Shown one piece after another: positions 32,031 through 41,600 of a stretch of 43,287 bases of DNA (its first letter is position 1; each line of letters begins with the position of its first letter). The translations under genes and the position numbers were made by a program. The notes beneath the pieces were generated by a model that was not told the origin of the DNA, made no database searches, and saw only the letters and a program-made list of their open reading frames with translations. The DNA is from an uncultured Oscillospiraceae bacterium (GTDB lineage: Bacteria > Bacillota > Clostridia > Oscillospirales > Ruminococcaceae), in NCBI GenBank assembly GCA_934456315.1, contig CAKSHG010000001.1, positions 1-43,287 of the forward strand, in the 5' to 3' direction.

Positions 32031-33887
32031 ATGGCAAGAAATCCCGGTGTATTAACCAAGAACCCTAACGTTATCAAGTGGGTAGACGAGATGGTTGCTC
32101 TCACCAAGCCTGACCAGGTGATCTGGATCGACGGCTCCAAGGAGCAGCTCGACGAGCTGACCAACGAGGTTTGCTCCCTGCCCGACGGCAATAAGGACAA
32201 GATGTACAGACTGAACCCGGAGAAGCTCCCCGGCTGCCTGTATCACAGAACCCTCCCCAACGACGTTGCAAGAGTTGAGGACAGAACTTTCATCTGCTGC
32301 CGCGAGAAGAAGGACGCAGGCCCCACCAACAACTGGATGGACCCCAAGGACATGAAGGCTATGCTGACCCCCATGTACGACGGCGTTATGAAGGGCAGAA
32401 CAATGTACGTTATCCCGTACTCCATGGGCCCGATCGGCTCCTCCCTCGCAAAGGTAGGCGTTGAGCTGACCGACTCCATCTACGTTGTTCTGAACATGAA
32501 CATCATGACCAGAATGGGCGCTGACGCTTTCAAGAACCTCGGCGACACCTCCAACGACTTCGTTCGCGGTCTGCACAGCAAGGCTGACGTTAATCCCGAG
32601 AAGAGATACATCGTTCAGTTCCCCGAGGAGAACACTATCTGGTCCATCAACTCCGCATACGGCGGAAACGTTCTGCTGGGCAAGAAGTGCTTCGCACTCC
32701 GTATCGCTTCCTACCAGGGCAAGAACGAGGGCTGGATGGCAGAGCACATGCTGATCCTCGGCGTTAAGAAGCCCGACGGCGAGATGAGATACATCACCGC
32801 TGCATTCCCCTCCGCTTGCGGCAAGACCAACCTCGCAATGCTCATTCCTCCGGCAGTTTACAAGGAGCAGGGCTATGAGGTTTACACCGTAGGCGACGAT
32901 ATCGCCTGGATGAAGCCCGGCAAGGACGGCAGACTGTACGCTATCAACCCCGAGAACGGCTTCTTCGGCGTTGCTCCCGGTACAAACGCTAAGTCCAACT
33001 ACAACGCACTTGCTTCCACAATGAAGAACACCATCTTCACCAACGTTGCTCTGAACAACGCAGACAACACCGTTTGGTGGGAGGGTCTTGACAAGAACCC
33101 GCCTGTTGACGCAACAGAGTGGAAGGGCGCAAAGGTAAACGGCGTTGAGTTCACTTCCGAGATCGACCCCGCTACCGGCAAGAACAAGAAGCTTGCTCAC
33201 CCGAACTCCAGATTCACCGCTCCGGCTGTCAACTGCCCGTGCGTATCCCCCGAGTTCAACAACCCGGACGGCGTTCCTGTAAGCGCTATCATCTTCGGCG
33301 GCAGACGTGCTTCCACAACTCCGCTGGTATATCAGTCCTTCGACTGGGTACACGGCACCTATATGGGCTCCGCTGTTTCCTCTGAAACCACCGCAGCTGC
33401 TACCGGCGCTGTAGGCGTTCTCCGTCACGATCCTATGGCTATGAAGCCGTTCATCGGTTACAACGTAGGCGACTACTGGGCACACTGGCTCGAGATGGGC
33501 GAGAAGCTCGGCGACAAGGCTCCCAAGATATTCAACGTTAACTGGTTCAAGCAGGACGAGAACGGCAACTTCATCTGGCCGGGCTTCGGCGACAACATGC
33601 GTGTACTCGACTGGATCATCAAGCGCGTTGAGGGCAAGGTCGACGCTGTTGAAACTCCTATCGGCTACCTGCCTAAGAAGGGCGACATCAACCTCAAGGG
33701 CATCGAGGACGAGGTTACTTCCGAAGTTGAGGACAAGCTGCTCGCAGTTGATATCGACCTCTGGAAGAAGGAGATCGCAGAGATGCGCAGATATTACAAC
33801 GATGATATCAAGGCTAAGGGCGGCAACATTCCGCAGGCTCTCTACGATGAGCTCGACAAGATCGAGGCTAGACTCAACAAGGCTTGA
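32031..33887 (+). CDS. pckG: Phosphoenolpyruvate carboxykinase (GTP)
   Basis: A 618-residue enzyme of the GTP-type PEPCK family, interconverting oxaloacetate and PEP. In rumen-type anaerobes it often runs in the carboxylating direction on the way to succinate. The family hallmark is the P-loop FPSACGKTNLAM (259-270). YSMGPIGS near 130, RIASYQGKNEGW near 224 and the GDDIAWM and EGFFGVAPGTN-like stretches (ENGFFGVAPGT) also fit. AAGGAG lies 9 nt before the ATG at 32031; an open frame continues upstream through the tRNA but without a start signal. Codon use is strongly biased to C-ending codons, suggesting high expression. It is followed by a terminator interrupted by palindromic repeat copy 2. 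Confidence 0.96.
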   Translation: MARNPGVLTKNPNVIKWVDEMVALTKPDQVIWIDGSKEQLDELTNEVCSLPDGNKDKMYRLNPEKLPGCLYHRTLPNDVARVEDRTFICCREKKDAGPTNNWMDPKDMKAMLTPMYDGVMKGRTMYVIPYSMGPIGSSLAKVGVELTDSIYVVLNMNIMTRMGADAFKNLGDTSNDFVRGLHSKADVNPEKRYIVQFPEENTIWSINSAYGGNVLLGKKCFALRIASYQGKNEGWMAEHMLILGVKKPDGEMRYITAAFPSACGKTNLAMLIPPAVYKEQGYEVYTVGDDIAWMKPGKDGRLYAINPENGFFGVAPGTNAKSNYNALASTMKNTIFTNVALNNADNTVWWEGLDKNPPVDATEWKGAKVNGVEFTSEIDPATGKNKKLAHPNSRFTAPAVNCPCVSPEFNNPDGVPVSAIIFGGRRASTTPLVYQSFDWVHGTYMGSAVSSETTAAATGAVGVLRHDPMAMKPFIGYNVGDYWAHWLEMGEKLGDKAPKIFNVNWFKQDENGNFIWPGFGDNMRVLDWIIKRVEGKVDAVETPIGYLPKKGDINLKGIEDEVTSEVEDKLLAVDIDLWKKEIAEMRRYYNDDIKAKGGNIPQALYDELDKIEARLNKA

Positions 33888-33920
33888 TTTCAGCCTTACA
33901 GTCTGAACTGAATAATAAGA

Positions 33921-33947
33921 GCGCAGGTACGTTTGTACCTGCGCTTT
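33921..33947 (+). terminator. pckG terminator, first copy with shortened T-run
   Basis: A perfect 10-bp stem (GCGCAGGTAC / GTACCTGCGC), GTTT loop and only TTT before the palindromic repeat begins. An identical hairpin follows the repeat at 34076. Confidence 0.75.
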
Positions 33948-34048
33948 GGCTGTCGATAAAGGCACATCTGCGTCGTCAACACCATTCCGGCAGGCAAAAA
34001 GCCTGGCCGGAACGGCGTTTCCTAGCATCTGCACCTTTCTCAACAGCC
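33948..34048. repeat. Palindromic interspersed repeat, copy 2
   Basis: A 101-bp unit sharing the left flank GGCTGTCGATAAAGGCAC, the AGGCAAAAAGCCTG apex and the right flank CCTAGCATCTGCACCTTTCT with copy 1. The stem sequence differs but still pairs (33978-33990 with 34007-34019), and GGCTGT pairs with ACAGCC at the ends. Confidence 0.8.
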
Positions 34049-34075
34049 AGGTAATTTACTTTTTCGGCAAGAATA

Positions 34076-34103
34076 GCGCAGGTACGTTTGTACCTGCGCT
34101 TTT
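34076..34103 (+). terminator. pckG terminator, second copy with intact T-run
   Basis: The same 24-nt hairpin as at 33921, followed by TTTT. The two copies are identical over 27 bases. Confidence 0.75.
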
Positions 34104-34124
34104 GTATTACCGGAATGACATTCG

Positions 34125-34160
34125 TAAATAAAAAACTGCCGCGCTTCTGGCGCGGCAGTT
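34125..34160 (-). terminator. Terminator of the purD operon
   Basis: A perfect 10-bp stem (AACTGCCGCG / CGCGGCAGTT), 7-nt loop, with TTTTTATTT on the minus strand. Confidence 0.85.
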
Positions 34161-34166
34161 GGTGTA

Positions 34167-34577
34167 TCACAGCTTATCGCTTGCGGAGAAAATGCAGAAC
34201 GTATATACTGCCGGCATCAGCACCACGACGATATCTCCGAAGTTGAACATATGCCCAGAAATGCTGCAAATCAGCGAGATGACCGCCAGGACGGTCATGA
34301 AAGCTCCCGCGATGAGGGCGCTCCTGACGGTTTTCATGCCGTGCCCGCTGACGGCGCGCAGCCCTGAAACGCACATTATTCCGAATCCGAAAGCCACGAT
34401 GAGCATGCTCATCAGATTCCCGAGATAGCCCATTATTCCGCCGCTTCTAACAGTCGAGAGAAGCGCGAAACGGAAGAACCAGCTCTGCCCGCCGAAAAGC
34501 ACCTGGATATTCAGAACCACAGACAGCACTGCGACAAGCCCGCTAAGCACCGAAAGAGCCGTTATAGTCTTTTTCAT
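34167..34577 (-). CDS. Small membrane protein with four predicted helices
   Basis: A 136-residue hydrophobic protein that I do not recognise. Transmembrane segments are predicted at about 6-28, 49-73, 86-106 and 112-131. It starts 9 bases after the purD stop, so it is the second gene of that operon. No transport or enzymatic motif is visible, and the link to purine synthesis is positional only. Confidence 0.75.
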   Translation of the reverse strand: MKKTITALSVLSGLVAVLSVVLNIQVLFGGQSWFFRFALLSTVRSGGIMGYLGNLMSMLIVAFGFGIMCVSGLRAVSGHGMKTVRSALIAGAFMTVLAVISLICSISGHMFNFGDIVVVLMPAVYTFCIFSASDKL

Positions 34578-34586
34578 CGCGGCTCC

Positions 34587-35864
34587 TTACAGCGCCTTGA
34601 GGGCGCGCTGACCGATGTCGCTGCGGTGGTGAGCCTTCTCGAATGTGATGGTGTCCACGGCCTTGTAAGCCTTGTCCAGCGCCTCGCGGAGGTCTGCTCC
34701 GGTCGCGGTCACGCCAAGCACTCTGCCGCCGGCGGTGTAGTACCTGCCGTTTTCGAGCTTTGTTCCTGCGTGGTAAACGTAGGCGAGGGGGGACTGTCCC
34801 TTTTCGTCCAGACCGGAAATTTCCTTGCCGGTTTCGTACTTCTCGGGGTAGCCGCCGCTTGCGATGACTACGCACGCGCAGGATTTGTCGCTCCACTTGA
34901 TGTCGAGCTGGTCGAGCTTTTCTTCCCAGACCGCTTCCATGATGTCAACGAGGTCGGTTTCCAGCAGCGGCAGCACTACCTGGGTTTCGGGGTCGCCGAA
35001 ACGGCAGTTGTACTCTACTACCTTTGCGCCGTTCGGGGTGAGCATAAGTCCGAAGTACAGGCAGCCCTTGAACGGACGTCCCTCTTTCTGCATCGCGGCG
35101 ATGGTCGGCTTGAATATCTTCTCCATGCACTCCGCCTTGAATGCGTCGGTGTAGCAGGGGTTCGGGGCTATCGTGCCCATTCCGCCGGTGTTCAGTCCCT
35201 CGTCGTTGTCGTTGGCGCGCTTGTGGTCCATGGAGGATATCATCGGCTTTACGGTCTTTCCGTCGGTGAATGCGAGAACGGTCACCTCCGGCCCGGTCAT
35301 GAATTCCTCAACGACTATCTCGCTGCCGGATTTGCCGAACTTGCCGTCAAGCAGCATGGACTTTACTGCGGCTTCCGCTTCGGGGAAGTCCTTCGCGATG
35401 ATTACGCCCTTGCCCAGCGCCAGTCCGTCGCACTTGATTACAGCCGGGTAGCTGTTCTGCGCCTTTATGTACTCGATAGCCTTGTCCGCGTCGGTGAATG
35501 TTTCGTAGCCCGCAGTCGGTATGCCGTACTTCTTCATCAGCGCCTTGGAGAACACCTTGCTGCCCTCGAGGATAGCCGCATTCGCGCGGGGTCCGAAGGT
35601 CTTGAATCCCGCCTCGTTCAGCTTGTCGACCATTCCCATTACCAGGGGGTCGTCAGGCGCTACGAAAACGAAGTCAGGCTCCAGCTTCTTCGCGAGGTCC
35701 AGGATGCCGTCAAGGTCGGTCGCCTTCACCGGGAAGCATTCAGCCAGCGCGGAGATACCGCCGTTGCCGGGGGCTGCCCATATCTTGTCTACCTTGGGGG
35801 ACTTTGAGAGCGCGGTGATTATCGCGTGCTCGCGTCCGCCGCCGCCTACTACCAGAATATTCAT
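34587..35864 (-). CDS. purD: Phosphoribosylamine-glycine ligase
   Basis: A 425-residue GAR synthetase that joins phosphoribosylamine and glycine with ATP, the second step of purine synthesis. The N-terminal domain starts MNILVVGGGGREHAI. The ATP-grasp core includes FSKALMKKYGIPTAGYETF, KCDGLALGKGVIIA, the GPEVTVLAF strand, and NCRFGDPETQVVLP. The C-terminal domain has VLGVTATGADLREALDKAY. Length is normal. Other pur genes are not adjacent, unlike the usual purine cluster, and the leader is too short for a purine riboswitch. Confidence 0.96.
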   Translation of the reverse strand: MNILVVGGGGREHAIITALSKSPKVDKIWAAPGNGGISALAECFPVKATDLDGILDLAKKLEPDFVFVAPDDPLVMGMVDKLNEAGFKTFGPRANAAILEGSKVFSKALMKKYGIPTAGYETFTDADKAIEYIKAQNSYPAVIKCDGLALGKGVIIAKDFPEAEAAVKSMLLDGKFGKSGSEIVVEEFMTGPEVTVLAFTDGKTVKPMISSMDHKRANDNDEGLNTGGMGTIAPNPCYTDAFKAECMEKIFKPTIAAMQKEGRPFKGCLYFGLMLTPNGAKVVEYNCRFGDPETQVVLPLLETDLVDIMEAVWEEKLDQLDIKWSDKSCACVVIASGGYPEKYETGKEISGLDEKGQSPLAYVYHAGTKLENGRYYTAGGRVLGVTATGADLREALDKAYKAVDTITFEKAHHRSDIGQRALKAL

Positions 35865-35901
35865 AAAACAGAACGTCCTTTCGAAATAAGATTACACTAC
35901 T

Positions 35902-35930
35902 ATTTTATCATAACGCCCGAGTTTTTTCAA
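35902..35930 (-). promoter_or_regulatory. Promoter of purD
   Basis: Minus-strand TTGAAA, 17 bp, TAAAAT. Confidence 0.6.
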
Positions 35931-35958
35931 GCTTTTTTGCTAATTTACGCTAAACTAT

Positions 35959-35987
35959 TTGACATGCGCCCCGCCAGATGGTATAAT
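35959..35987 (+). promoter_or_regulatory. Promoter of the agmatine operon
   Basis: TTGACA, 17 bp, TATAAT, with a leader of about 90 nt. Confidence 0.85.
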
Positions 35988-36082
35988 TACTATTGTAAGA
36001 GGAATAACGATATACCAAGTGTAATACCGGCTGCGGATAATACTGAAAGTGGTCGGATTAACGCGAGAAACGAGGTAAAAAC

Positions 36083-36964
36083 ATGCGAAACGTAACAGTC
36101 GCAGCAATACAGATGTCCGTTCCGGAAACGCCGGAGAAGTCCATTGAGAAAGCCGAAAGGCTGGTGAGAGAGGCCGCCGCAAAGGGCGCGAACGTGATAC
36201 TCCTGCCGGAGCTTTTCGAGAACTGGTATTTCTGCCAGGAGCGCAGGTACGACAGCTATAAGCTCGCCCTCCCGCTGGAGGAGAACCCCGCCGTAAAGCG
36301 CTTCCGGGAGGTCGCGGGGGAGCTTTCCGTGGCGATGCCGATAAGCTTCTACGAGCAGGACGGCAACGTGCTGTACAACAGCATAGCGATGATAGACGCG
36401 GACGGCTCCATACTGGGCGTCTACCGCAAGACGCATATCCCGGACGACCATTTCTACCAGGAGAAGTTCTACTTCACCCCAGGCGACACCGGATTCAGGG
36501 TGTGGGATACCCGCTTCGGCAAGATAGGCGTCGGCATCTGCTGGGACCAGTGGTTCCCGGAGGCGGCGCGATGCATGGCTCTGGACGGCGCGGAGCTGCT
36601 GTTCTACCCGACCGCGATAGGCTCCGAGCCGGTGCTGGAGTGCGACAGCATGCCGCACTGGCAGCGCTGCATGCAGGGTCACGCGGCGGCGAACCTCGTT
36701 CCGGTCATCGCGGCCAACCGTATCGGCACGGAAACGGTCACCCCGGACAGCGAGAATCAGCAGCAGTCCTCCTCGCTGACGTTCTACGGAAGCAGCTTCA
36801 TCGCCGACAACACCGGCGCGCTGGCGGAGTGCGCGGACCGCGTTTCCGATACAGTCCTGCTGCACACGTTCGACCTGGACGAGCTGCGTGACATGCGCCT
36901 TAGCTGGGGAGTTTTCCGCGACAGACGTCCGGAGATGTACGGCAGGATAGCCGGAGTAAAGTGA
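36083..36964 (+). CDS. aguB: N-carbamoylputrescine amidase
   Basis: A 293-residue nitrilase-superfamily enzyme that hydrolyses N-carbamoylputrescine to putrescine, CO2 and ammonia. The catalytic triad is visible as Glu43 (LLPELFENWYF), Lys116 (YRKTHIPDD) and Cys153 (GICWDQWFPEAAR). The PDDHFYQEKFYFTPGDTGF stretch is typical of this subfamily. It is followed after 7 bases by agmatine deiminase, which makes its substrate, so the operon converts agmatine to putrescine without a carbamoyltransferase. Confidence 0.94.
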   Translation: MRNVTVAAIQMSVPETPEKSIEKAERLVREAAAKGANVILLPELFENWYFCQERRYDSYKLALPLEENPAVKRFREVAGELSVAMPISFYEQDGNVLYNSIAMIDADGSILGVYRKTHIPDDHFYQEKFYFTPGDTGFRVWDTRFGKIGVGICWDQWFPEAARCMALDGAELLFYPTAIGSEPVLECDSMPHWQRCMQGHAAANLVPVIAANRIGTETVTPDSENQQQSSSLTFYGSSFIADNTGALAECADRVSDTVLLHTFDLDELRDMRLSWGVFRDRRPEMYGRIAGVK

Positions 36965-36971
36965 GGTCAGC

Positions 36972-38090
36972 ATGAGAGTACTTGACACAACGCCGCAGCA
37001 GGACGGCTTCTATATGCCTGCGGAATTCTCGGAGCATTACGGCTGCATTCTGATATTTCCGGAGCGCTCGGATTCCTGGCAGTACGGCGCCTACGCCGCG
37101 CGCAAGGCTTTCGTCAGGGTCTGCGAGGCTATCGCCAGGAGCGAGAAAGTCACCGTCTGCGCCAGCGACAAGCAGTACGAAAACGCCCGCAGAATGCTCC
37201 CGCCGCATATCCGGGTGGTCGAGATGTCCAGCAACGACAGCTGGGCGAGGGATTACGCCCCGACTTTTGTAACAAACGGTCAGATTATACGCGGAGTAAA
37301 CTGGAGCTTCAACGCCTGGGGCGGTCTGGAGGACGGTCTGTACTTCCCCTGGGACAAGGACGACCGCATGGCGCGCAAGCTCTGCGACCTCTATGACAAA
37401 AGCATGTACGACGCCTCCGGATTCGTGCTGGAGGGCGGCTCGATACACTCCGACGGTGAGGGGACGATACTCACCACCGAAGCCTGCCTGCTTAGCGCCG
37501 GGCGCAATCCCGGGCTTACCAAGCAGCAGATAGAGGACAGGCTGAAGGAGTACCTCGGAGCGCAGAAGGTCATCTGGCTGAAGCGCGGGATCTACAACGA
37601 CGAAACCAACGAGCACGTTGACAACATCTGCGCGTTCGTGAAGCCCGGCGAGGTGGTCCTCGCCTGGACGGACGACACCTCCGACCCGCAGTACGAGCTG
37701 TCGCGCTCCTGCCTGGAGATACTGGAGCGCTCCACCGACGCAAAGGGCAGACCGATAAAGGTTCACAAGCTGTATCTGCCGAAGCCCGTGACGATAACGG
37801 CGGAGGAGTGCGACGGGCTAGACACGATGGATTTCGAGCCGACCCGCACTCCCGGCGAGCGGCTTGCGGCAAGCTACGTCAACTTCTACATTTCAAACGG
37901 CGCGGTGGTCATGCCGTTCTTCGGCGACCCCGCGGACGAGCCTGCGCGGGCTAAGCTCCAGGAGCTGTTCCCGGGGCGGGAGGTCATTCCGGTATACGCC
38001 CGGGATATCCTGATAGGCGGCGGAAATATCCACTGCATAACCCAGCAGATACCGGCGTTTTCGAAGGAGGAGAGCCAGTGGCAGGCGTGA
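36972..38090 (+). CDS. aguA: Agmatine deiminase
   Basis: A 372-residue guanidine-modifying enzyme (PAD_porph family) that turns agmatine into N-carbamoylputrescine and ammonia. Diagnostic parts are the MSSNDSWARDYAPTFV segment, FNAWGG, EGGSIHSDGEGT, and the catalytic Cys355 in GGGNIHCITQQ. Length is normal. It is the second gene of the operon; its last 13 bases overlap the GTG start of the P-loop kinase, whose ribosome site AAGGAGG lies inside aguA. Confidence 0.95.
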   Translation: MRVLDTTPQQDGFYMPAEFSEHYGCILIFPERSDSWQYGAYAARKAFVRVCEAIARSEKVTVCASDKQYENARRMLPPHIRVVEMSSNDSWARDYAPTFVTNGQIIRGVNWSFNAWGGLEDGLYFPWDKDDRMARKLCDLYDKSMYDASGFVLEGGSIHSDGEGTILTTEACLLSAGRNPGLTKQQIEDRLKEYLGAQKVIWLKRGIYNDETNEHVDNICAFVKPGEVVLAWTDDTSDPQYELSRSCLEILERSTDAKGRPIKVHKLYLPKPVTITAEECDGLDTMDFEPTRTPGERLAASYVNFYISNGAVVMPFFGDPADEPARAKLQELFPGREVIPVYARDILIGGGNIHCITQQIPAFSKEESQWQA

Positions 38091-38539
38091 CCGCTACCTG
38101 CGGCAAGACCTGCTGCGGGAAATCCCGCTTCGCGCGGGAGCTTCAGCGTACCTCCGGGGGAGTTATCCTGTCCTGCGACGAGCTGACGCTGATGTTCCCC
38201 GAGGTGGAGCACGACCGTCTGCTCCCGGCAGTGAAGCAGTATCTGCTGAAAAAATCCCTCGAGATAACCGCTGCCAGCGCTGACGTTATCCTGGACTGGG
38301 GGCTGTGGCAGCGCTCCGAGCGCGACCAGCTCCGGAGCTTCTTCAGCGAGCACGGTGTGCCGTTCAGGATAGTGTACCTTGATGTCCCGGACGGGCTGCG
38401 CCGGGAATTCATCGCCCGCAGGAACGCCGCAGTTAAATCCGGCGAGGTCCAGGCGTACATCATCGACGAGGGGCTTGAGCGGAAGCTGGATTCGCTGTTC
38501 CAGCCGCCGGAGCCGGACGAAAATATCGACAGGTTGTAA
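38078..38539 (+). CDS. AAA_33-type P-loop kinase-like protein
   Basis: A 153-residue P-loop protein with an unusual Walker A, CGKTCCGKS (8-16). It also has SCDELTLMFP, a VILDWGLWQRSERDQL motif (about 69-84) typical of a family of small AAA_33 ATPases, and a lid-like basic stretch (RREFIARRNAA). Members are probably small-molecule or nucleoside kinases with unknown substrates. It is translationally coupled to aguA (GTG start, 13-base overlap), so a role in polyamine metabolism is possible but unproven. Confidence 0.78.
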   Translation: MAGVTATCGKTCCGKSRFARELQRTSGGVILSCDELTLMFPEVEHDRLLPAVKQYLLKKSLEITAASADVILDWGLWQRSERDQLRSFFSEHGVPFRIVYLDVPDGLRREFIARRNAAVKSGEVQAYIIDEGLERKLDSLFQPPEPDENIDRL

Positions 38540-38580
38540 TATTCTTTGACAATATTCCAGATAGTGTTACAGCCGTATAT

Positions 38581-38616
38581 AAAAAACTCCCCTTTCCGGA
38601 TTGGAAAGGGGAGTTT
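38581..38616. terminator. Bidirectional terminator
   Basis: A perfect 14-bp stem (AAACTCCCCTTTCC / GGAAAGGGGAGTTT) with a GGATT loop. The six A at its left give a T-run on the minus strand. It ends the agmatine operon and the convergent GHKL ATPase gene. Confidence 0.85.
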
Positions 38617-38648
38617 CGCGTTTACTTATTGTAATATCAGCAAAGATA

Positions 38649-41600
38649 TTACTTCTGGTTGTCCTCAAACCACTTTGCAGCCATCATCGGCGACAGTACG
38701 AAATCGAGTATCTCGGGGGCGCCGTCGTAGACGGTTCCGGTGGTTTCGGCTGCGGCATTCTCATCGACCGTTTCGCAGATATCGTAGGTGACCTGCGGGC
38801 GGTACTTTATGCGGCAGTAGAGGAACTCCGGCGGGATATAGTCAATCTGGGAAAGCTCCTCCAGCCAGAGGAACGGGGACATTCCGCCGATGCTCACATC
38901 GTCGATTATCCAGCCGCCCGCCGCGTAGGAGTCGTTGGCGCAGAGGTACAGCGAGAAGCGGAACTTCTGCTCCTTGCCCTCGTCGTTTAGCAGACCGATG
39001 GAGAAGTTCTTCAGCATGAAGCTGTTTATCATCTTGGATTCGTATCCGCAGCAGGGGCAGGTGCTTCCGTAGCCGTAGAGCTTTGCGTTGATGTCACGGG
39101 CAAAATAGTTCTTGTAAAGGCGCGGGTCCTTTATGCCGGAAATGCGCTTTACCTCGCCGCGCAGGAACTCGAATTCCTTGCGCTGAATGGTCGGCACTGG
39201 CTTGAAGTAGTAGGGAATCTGGTCGGCGAGGACCTGGTTGGGCTCCTCGGTGCTGGAGTAGACTGCGGCGAGTGCGCTGCCCAGCTTTCCGGTCAGCGCG
39301 AATTCGATGTACTTCGCGAACTGCGGCTTGGAAAGTCCCTCGCGCAGCACGATGTACTTCGCGGTCTTTGCGCGCTGTTCGGGTGAAATTCCGTCCACCG
39401 GGTCGATGATGGCGATTATCTTGCTGTTGTCGTCCAGCAGCGCTATCTTGTCAAGCCCGAGGTCGCAGGTGAATACCTTGCCGAGGGATTCCCTGATGAA
39501 ATCGGCGCTTTCCAGCGAGGGGATAGCCGCCGTGATGTCCTCCGGGTCGTACTCGTATCTTCCCGCGGAGTAGGGGAAGTCGAACACGCGGTTATTGAAC
39601 ATTCCGCTGCCGATGAGCACATAAACGTCGCCGATTATCTCAAGCAGGTCGGTGTTGGTGATGTTCGGCGGTATCATGAACTGCTTGCCGTAAGCGGAGA
39701 AGCGGTAGCGCTTGTTGATATCCAGCGCCAGCGTTACCTCGCCGCCCTGGCTCTTTATCTCGCGCAGGAATGTCAGCGTATCCTTGCCGTTGGTGAAAGA
39801 GTTCACCAGCAGGGTGATTACCTGGTTGTATATCTGGTGGTTCTCAAAGCGCATTTCGTGCTTCTGGATAACGTCCATTGCGACCTTGAGGTTGCCTATC
39901 TGTATCTTTGAAATCTCGAAGTGTATCTCGCTGCCGCCGGACGTGATGACGAACTGGAAGTACTTCATGTCGATGCGGTAGCTGTCGCCGAACATCTCGT
40001 CGATTATGCGGAACGCCTCTGCGAGCGCGTTCTCATCGGCAACTGCGCCGTTCACGATGCAGGTGTTCAGCTTCAGGCTGATGATGTTCATGAAGCCGTC
40101 CGACAGGTTGTAGTCCTTTATCTTGTGGTTCTTGTCGGAGGTCATGAGGTACTTCACGCCGTCCTGCTGGAAAGCGTAGGCGTATTCGGAGCCGCGCTCG
40201 TTGGTTTCCTGGCGGTACCAGGTGTACTTTGCGGCGAATACGTGGTCCTCGTCCTTGCCGAACCACTCGTCCATCTGGTCGAGGTCGGCTATCAGCGCCT
40301 GACCGGCGTTTCCGTTGTCGTGGTCCTCGATGTCGATGTCGTTGCGCTCGTTGAAATAGCCGCGGGCGCGCAGGTCGGTGAAGGATACCGGCTCTTCGGT
40401 TTCGGGGAACTTTATCGAAATGCTGTCGGCGAACTTCTCGCGGAGCCCTCTTACAAGCCCGCTGGTGTTGATGTAGTTATAGAAGAACTCGAAAACATAC
40501 TGTGACGGGCGCAGCATATAGCGCTCGGGGTTGTCAGGGCGCTTTGTGAGCTGGAGCACGAACAGCCTGCGGTACTGGTCCACGATATCAAGGATATCCT
40601 CCTCGATCTCGGTGGAAACCTCCTCGATGCAGTCGTGGCGGATACCGGAACGGTTGTTCGTGATGTAGCGGTTAGGCACGCTGACGAAGAATGCGGAGAG
40701 CTGCTCCTTGAGGAAGTCCTGGCGGCTCGCCTTGACAAGACCGGTCAGCTCGAATGTGGAGAAGTAGTTGTACTTGCTCATCAGCACCTTTGCGGCCTCG
40801 CGCTTTGCGCCGGATATCGCGAACGGGATAAGGTAAACGAACCCGTTCTCCTCCATGTGGATAAAGTCCGCGACGGACTTGCCGTTCTCGCTGAAGCGTA
40901 TCTTCGGGAGGTCGTTGGCGTCGCGCTGGTAGTTCTGGATCTTATAGACCACCTCGGGCTTGCCGAAGTTGATGACCGCGATGTTGAAGGTGCGCTGCGG
41001 GCATTCCTGCTCGTCCGCAGCCTTGAGGTGCTTCTTCTTGAGGAACGCGAAGCACAGGTCGATCATGTTGATGTAATCGCCCTTGACGGAGGTCATGTTG
41101 ACCAGGTCGTCGTGGAGCTTCTTCTGGTCAGCCTCGTCCAGTGCGAACACTACCTCGGTGTGCTTGAACTGTTCTGCGGTGAGCTCCAGCTCGCGCACCT
41201 TGAGGGTGCCGCCGTCGTTCACTACGCGGAGCTGGTAGTTGTTGGAGCGCATCTTGAACCAGTCGACGTTCGCGAAAACGCTCTTGGCGCCCAGACCGAA
41301 ACGTCCCTCGCGGTCCTTGCCCTCCTCGCTTCTGCCGACTGAAAGGTAGTAGAACACCTGCTCCAGCGTGAAGCCTGTTTCGTTATATGTAAGCTTTACC
41401 TGACCTTCGTCGAGGAACTCTATCATCACCTTGATGTCGCTCTCGTCGTAGTCGCACCCGAATACGTTCTGGAGCAGTTCGCGGATAATGGACTCGCGCG
41501 GGTAATCGCTGACCATACCGGAAACATTTATCGCGCTTCTGCCGGTGTACATATTGTTGAAATAATCCTTGAACGGAGTGCTGTCAGTTTCGCCTGAATA

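Noticed and set aside
32052..34043. 663-codon open frame antisense to pckG
   Set aside because: It mirrors the strongly codon-biased pckG gene and runs across its terminators and the palindromic repeat. The product has no recognisable domain and no ribosome site.
34626..35807. 393-codon open frame antisense to purD
   Set aside because: purD is unmistakable on the opposite strand, and the antisense product matches nothing.
35865..36082. Purine riboswitch before purD or a structured leader before aguB
   Set aside because: The purD leader is only a few tens of nt and shows no aptamer-like three-way junction. The aguB leader has no strong hairpin followed by a T-run.
38540..38580. Promoter-like TTGACA at 38546
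   Set aside because: The only TATATA-like box lies 24 bp away and the next gene on this strand is absent; the region leads straight into a terminator.
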